From assembly GCA_018398765.1 (NCBI GenBank), contig JAHBMJ010001877.1, positions 1-22,500 of the forward strand: 22,500 nucleotides of DNA, in the 5' to 3' direction. A model generated the notes under the pieces. The model had not been told where the DNA came from, did not search any database, and was given only the letters and a program-made list of their open reading frames with translations. The position numbers and the translations under genes were made by a program. Of this stretch, positions 18,391 to 22,500 are shown one piece after another. The stretch is from Chromera velia (lineage: Eukaryota; Sar; Chromeraceae). The stretch's first letter is position 1. Each line of letters opens with the position of its first letter.

Positions 18391-19965
18391 ATGGAACCAG
18401 GACGTAATTGTGTGACACCAGAAGAAGAAAGTCGGCTTCAAGAAGTCAGAGAGAAGAGAGAAGAATTCCCCGATCTCTTAGTGAAAAGTAAAGACATGCT
18501 CACAGACTCTGAGATCAAAAGGAGGAAAGAAGGAAAAGAGAGTGAGAAAGAAAAAGAGGAAGAGAAAGAAAACAGAAGGTATTTCGAATACTTCAATGAG
18601 GAAACCAATGCTCCCTTTCTTCATTCCTTTCCCACCCTACCACTCTTTCAGTCTGGTCCTGCTTTGTCTTCAACTCTAGGAAGGAAGAAACGGAAGGAGG
18701 GAAACGAGGAGAAGGGAGAGAAAGAGAACGATGGTGGAAAGAAGAAAAGAAAAGTACAAAAACGAAGGGGGGCCGAGCCTCCTGCCTCCTCTGCCTCCTC
18801 TTCTTCTTCCTCTTCTTCTTCCTCTTCCTCTTCTTCTTCTTCTTCTTCTTCTTCTTCCTCCTCGTCCTCCTCTTCTTCTTCTTCTTCTTCTTCTTCTCCC
18901 TCCTCGTCCTGAGGCTCCTCGTCTTCTTCCGCGACTGGAAGACAGACGATGCAACATGGCATTCCAGTTGATGAGTTGAACGACTTGGCAGAATGTTATT
19001 CGGATGAGGAGGAAGAAGCGAAGTGGAGAAGGAATAATGACAGAGGTGAATGCGATAGTGATTATTCAGAAGATGAAGAGAGAGAAAATTATGGACCCAC
19101 TCGCTTTGCAGAACCGTCTGCTTCTGGCAGTGCTGCCTCTGCTTCTGCGTCTTTTTCTGCTTCAGCTGCTTCCGCCTCTGCTGCTGCGGCGGCCCCAAAA
19201 GCAGCAGCTCCCCAAAAGAAGCCGAGGAGAAAAAGAGAAATGACAGCAGCAGAGGAGAGAGAGAGAGATCAAAAACTGTTTGAAGAGGCTTGTACAGAGG
19301 GGAAGTATATGGTCTTGTTTCATGAGGAAAGGAAGTTTACGGGGAAGACTTAGAACTGGTGGAGGAAGAAGGAGTGGGAGGGAGGTTGTCTGTCTTTCAC
19401 TCTCTGGAAAGGGACAAAGCGGGCAGGTACGGGGGCTGAGCTAGTCCAACTCGTTCAGATAGACAGGAGCAACCCTTTGTATGGTTGGTTTGAGGAAGAG
19501 GAGAGGGGGGGAATGACTTTTCAAACTTGTTGGCGCATAGGAATTCGGTTCGAAGTTGATCTGGTGATGACGGTGGAGCAAGCTGATGACAGCATTTTCT
19601 TTCAAGAGGCAGGAAGAAGAGAGACAGACCGGTAGTTTACGCCGGTAGGGATCGTTTCGCTGGCAGCCAACTTCAGTTTGAAGGCCAACAGCTTTGCATA
19701 CCTGTCAAGGGTGGCTCAACACTACTTCCTCTTTACTTCTTGGTTGCTGCAGCCGCCGGCCGCAGAAGATTTTCCTTTATGGAAACTGGAAGATGTACAG
19801 GCTCTCAAGGCAGCGGTGCCTGAGTGGTATCCAACCAAATGGTAAGTAGATGAAGGGGGAGCCTTTTTCGAAGGGAGGGATGATGATGAGATCCGAGAGC
19901 TGGCAAAGGTCTTGGAAAAAGCGCTTGAGAGTGGTATTGAAGAGTCTCATGAAGGACCTGGTTGA
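18391..19965 (+). pseudogene. Unrecognised charged, Ser/Ala-rich coding block with repeated nonsense codons
   Basis: One frame runs from ATG 18391 (MEPGRNCVTPEEESRLQEV) to TGA 19963 and looks protein-coding throughout. It starts with a Lys/Glu-rich region, then a Ser tract of about 40 residues, an acidic stretch (YSDEEEEAKW ... DSDYSEDEERE), a Ser/Ala-rich linker, a basic patch (PQKKPRRKRE), and a globular-looking tail (NPLYGWFEEEERGG ... YPTKW). It is broken in frame by TGA 18910, TAG 19351, TAG 19633 and TAA 19843. The last coincides with a perfect GTAAGT donor at 19842, so an intron there is an alternative. The region 18949-19350 is the longest stop-free part after the Ser tract. Nuclear or nucleic-acid-associated proteins often have this make-up, but I assign no function. 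Confidence 0.55.
18778..18909 (+). repeat. (TCT/TCC)n triplet tract encoding polyserine
   Basis: About 130 bases of TCT and TCC triplets. In the coding frame it reads almost pure Ser and ends at TGA 18910, after which the Ser-rich reading continues. On the other strand it gives poly-Glu or poly-Arg, which are shadows. Confidence 0.9.
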
Positions 19966-20192
19966 TAAATTAACTCTCAAACGCTCCAAAAAAGAATCTC
20001 TTTTAGATACGGACTTTGACTCTTAATTGAATCATCCTATAAGTTTTGATTGTGACTTAATAATTCACTGATCGAATAATGATTTGGCTTGTAAAAATTA
20101 ATCTTTTAATTAACTGAACTGTTTACTTAATTATTGGATCTGGTTGCATAGAGATCATAGGAAGCGCAGACAGAAACATAAATACTAGAACC

Positions 20193-20254
20193 AGGCTCTA
20201 CACTAGCTCTAAAAAAAAAGAAAAAGAAAAAAAGCTTTTTATAGTGCAGAGCCT
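20193..20254. repeat. Foldback with 12-bp arms around an A/G-rich loop
   Basis: AGGCTCTACACT (20193-20204) pairs with AGTGCAGAGCCT (20243-20254) with one mismatch. The loop is mostly A with G, and its ends can extend the stem. It may be a small foldback element or a 3'-processing structure. Confidence 0.5.
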
Positions 20255-20437
20255 AGCACTAAATTTGACTAAGAATCACTTTAAAAAACGTAAGCACTAT
20301 CACTAGAAAAATCACTATAAGAAAATCACTAGAAAAATTTATTGTTTCTGGAATATATACAATTCTAGGCGTAAGATGTTAAAATTTAATAGCATTTTGT
20401 TTCGTTAATGCGGAATAGTGAGGACTAGAGAGGGGAC

Positions 20438-20514
20438 TGATTGATTGATTGATTGATTGATTTACGTCACCTGATTGATTGCATGATTGATTCGCTGGTT
20501 GATTGATTGATTGA
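20438..20514. repeat. (TGAT)n tetranucleotide repeat, interrupted
   Basis: GATTGATTGATTGATTGATT near 20440-20461, then again after an interruption at 20471-20514. Confidence 0.9.
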
Positions 20515-20536
20515 CGCTCGGTATGACGGGGGGGGT

Positions 20537-20579
20537 GGGTTAAGCCCCCTTTACAAAATCCCATAAAGGGGGTGAACCC
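20537..20579. terminator. GC-rich hairpin in the 3' flank of the minus-strand gene
   Basis: CCCCCTTTA (20545-20553) pairs exactly with TAAAGGGGG (20564-20572), and outer GGGTT/AACCC arms (20537-20541, 20575-20579) extend it. It lies about 95 bp beyond the TAG at 20673 of the minus-strand gene. A role in 3'-end formation is only a guess from position. Confidence 0.35.
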
Positions 20580-20672
20580 AGGCGAACGTACAGAGCGACA
20601 GCCTTTTTGCTCATGTTAACCTTACAACACAAAGTCGTCCCCCGTGTCTCCTTGGTGCTCCTGCGCCTCCGC

Positions 20673-22494
20673 CTACTTCGAAGGCTGCTGTTCCCGCTGC
20701 TCCTGGCGTGCCTCTTGGGCCTCCTGGCTGGCAGTTGGCAGGCGGCGAGAAGGGCCTATGGCAGGTTTCGGCACAAACGGAGCAATGAAACCCTTGGGTA
20801 AGCCAGACTCGGAGGATTGAATGAGACCGAGGTCCCACTGTGCAAACACAGACAGCGCCGGCTTCACGTCGGGATGGTCTTTAAACAGGGACAAAAAAAG
20901 CATCCATTTGCTCCCTTCCGGGTCTGACCCTCTCTCGCCCCCTGTAATTGGAGAGAGAGAGAGACCGAGGCCGGGAGATTGAACGGGTGCAAACGATCCA
21001 GCAGGAGAGCTAAGAGAGAACGGAGGGGAGGCGGCTGAGCCTGCCAAGGACGTAGGGGCTGCAGGGGGAACCTCCTTCTTTCTTTTTTTTCTCTCTTTTT
21101 TGGCATTCTTTTCGTCCTCCTGCTTCTGTCTTCGCACTTTCTCCCTCTCTTGATCATACTTTACCTTTGCTTGCCTGAAGCCGCTGAAGAACGCCAACCG
21201 ATCCATATGCCCACGCACCATCGTCTTGATGAAAACCTCCACCTGAGAGGCTGTAGGCGTTTCCCCCTCAAACTGAAAATTCTCTTCCATCCCCCAGTGC
21301 TCCTCAAACTCTGCACAGGCTTCTGACATCCAGTCGGGGGGGAGAATGTCATGTTTTCGAATCTGCAAACATGCATTGACAGTTAAAAGCAGAGCAAAGC
21401 AATCAAGCAGGCATGCAGAACGACCGAATTGCGCAAGACAGTCAAGAAGGCAGAACGAACGAATTGTGCAAAGCAGTCAGGCAGACAGAACGAACGAATT
21501 GCGCAAAGCACTCAGGCAGGCCGAACGAGCGAATTGCGCAAAGCACTCAAGCAGGCAGAACGAGCGAATTGCACAAGGCAGTCAGGCAGACAGACGCAGG
21601 CAGAACGAGCGAATTGCGCAAAGCACTCAGGCAGGCCGAACGAACGAATTGCACAAAGCACTCAGGCAGGCCGAACGAACGAATTGCGCAAAGCACTCAG
21701 GCAGGCAGAACGAGCGAATTGCGTAAGGCAGTCAGGCAGACAGACGCAGGCAAAACAAGCGAATTGCGCAAAGCACTCAGGCAGGCCGAACAAACGAATT
21801 GCGCAAAGCACTCAGGCAGGCAGAACGAGCGAATTGCGCAAGGCAGTCAGACAGCCAGACGCAGGCAGAATGAGCGAATTGTGCAAAGCACTCAGGCAGG
21901 CCGAACGAACGAATTGCGCAAGGCAATCAAGCAGGCAGAACGAACGAATTGCGCAAGGCAGTCAGGCAGGCAGAAGAGAGAAGCGTATTTTCAGGGGACG
22001 CCTCCCCAACTGACCAGTTTCTCTAAATCGAAGGGATCTGTTGTGTAGAACGCAGAGAGCGGACAAAACTTCAGCCCTTTCACGACTCCCTGTGCGGTGA
22101 CGACTGCTTTTCTGGATTCTTCGGCTGTTAGCCCCAGAAATTGAAGAACAAAGGAACGGTGGTTTGGCCCTCTCTCTTTTTTCACATCCCCCTTCTTCTT
22201 ATCGACCCTCTCCATAGGTCTCTCCTCACCACCGTGGGTCACACTGTACAGACTGTCTTCAAAGATCTCCCAAATTTTCCCATCCGCCAGCATTTCTTTC
22301 CTCTCCGCATGATGCACTTCGGCAGACTGCGCGGCTTTTTGTTGAACAGCTGCCTTCATACGGGGAAGCACGGCCTTCAAAAAAAAATTGAAGCCCCCCT
22401 TGGCAAAGAATCTGTCCCTTTCCTCCTCATCTGCAGGCCATGCCCTGTCTTCACCAAACTGATTCATCAGACACCCCAAATCAAGCTTGTCCAT
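20673..22494 (-). CDS. Unrecognised two-exon gene, N-terminus possibly outside the window
   Basis: Exons are 22494-22015 and 21362-20673, joined in phase 0 (DLEKL-IRKHDILPPDWM) across an intron with GTCAGT donor (22014-22009) and TTTGCAG acceptor. The visible product is 389 residues without an internal stop. ATG at 22494 (MDKLDLGCLMNQFGED) is a possible start but lies 6 bp from the edge, so it may be internal. Exon 1 is acidic/basic mixed helical sequence. Exon 2 starts with a Trp-containing helical part (ACAEFEEHWGMEENFQFEG), then a Lys/Glu/Arg-rich coiled-coil-like stretch (YDQEREKVRRQKQEDEKNAK), a Pro/Ser/Ala linker and a Gln/Glu-rich end. There is no signal peptide or membrane segment. 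I do not recognise the family. The TAG at 20673 is followed in frame by about 16 open codons rich in Q and E before TAA. Confidence 0.75.
21394..21973 (-). repeat. 35-bp satellite array in the intron of the minus-strand gene, about 16 units
   Basis: On the plus strand the unit is GAATTGCGCAAAGCACTCAG followed by GCAGGCAGAACGAGC (35 bp). Some units have an extra CAGACAGACGCAGG segment (near 21590, 21740 and 21850). It fills most of the 652-nt intron 21363-22014. Read along the gene it has the same orientation and near-identical text as the array at 16349-16731. Three overlapping plus-strand open frames over it are artefacts of a stop-free unit. Confidence 0.95.
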
Positions 22495-22500
22495 GCTCGC

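Larger units (their letters stand above)
19966..20672. other. Convergent intergenic region
   Basis: This AT-rich spacer lies between the 3' ends of the plus-strand block and the minus-strand gene. It holds a foldback at 20193-20254, short AATCACTAGAAAA repeats near 20300-20340, a TGATTGAT repeat at 20438-20514 and a hairpin at 20537-20579. No gene was seen. Confidence 0.6.

Noticed and set aside
18593-19198. Minus-strand poly-Glu/poly-Arg/Lys frames
   Set aside because: They are the complement of the polyserine triplet tract in the plus-strand frame, which has the better coding text on both sides.
16349-21973. CRISPR-like arrays (35-bp and 39-bp direct repeats)
   Set aside because: Units are contiguous, with no unique spacers, and the context is eukaryotic with introns.
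21346-22048. Three overlapping plus-strand open frames of 126-211 codons
   Set aside because: They run over the 35-bp satellite, whose unit has no stop in any plus-strand frame; they lie in an intron of the minus-strand gene and are shadows.

Overview
The window looks like nuclear DNA of a unicellular eukaryote. Genes are split by GT-AG introns, introns and spacers are full of simple repeats, and decayed transposons of at least three kinds are present. No operons, rRNA or tRNA genes were seen. An alga or other protist with a repeat-rich genome (for example a chromerid-like alveolate) would fit, but that is inference; no marker gene fixes the taxon.

Left part (1-8060). A secreted protein built from DUF11-type (bacterial-surface-like, Ig-fold) repeats is encoded on the minus strand. 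It has a signal-peptide exon at 1730-1685 and runs off the left edge; all three visible introns are phase 1. Head to head with it on the plus strand lies a decayed paralogue (2910-about 6450) with two exons in the same order and phase. Its first domain has nonsense codons and a lost splice donor, and is split by a 1.16-kb element with 26-bp perfect inverted repeats. The start of its second domain has blown up into about 30 copies of a 39-bp minisatellite. That domain also carries an intron the intact copy lacks, and it ends where a 5'-truncated LINE (reverse transcriptase with YADD, minus strand) has landed.

Middle (8061-15013). AT-rich DNA holds a 1472-bp unit repeated 2.15 times. Each unit is a Tc1/mariner-like element whose 338-codon transposase keeps a DD34E spacing but is killed by stop codons, some shared between copies and some private. 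A possible small MITE-like element, an 85-bp AT-rich repeat, an 800-bp polypyrimidine tract (13.2-14.0 kb) and a cluster of short perfect palindromes (14.76-14.94 kb) follow. No convincing gene was seen here.

Right part (15014-22494). Two plus-strand coding blocks (15014-18376 and 18391-19965) face a minus-strand gene (22494-20673). I recognise none of the three protein families. The plus-strand blocks have long, clearly coding exons but also several in-frame stops, mostly TAG/TAA, and a pair of compensating frameshifts, so they are either decayed or read in an unusual way. A 35-bp satellite fills an intron of the first plus-strand gene and an intron of the minus-strand gene, in the same orientation relative to transcription.
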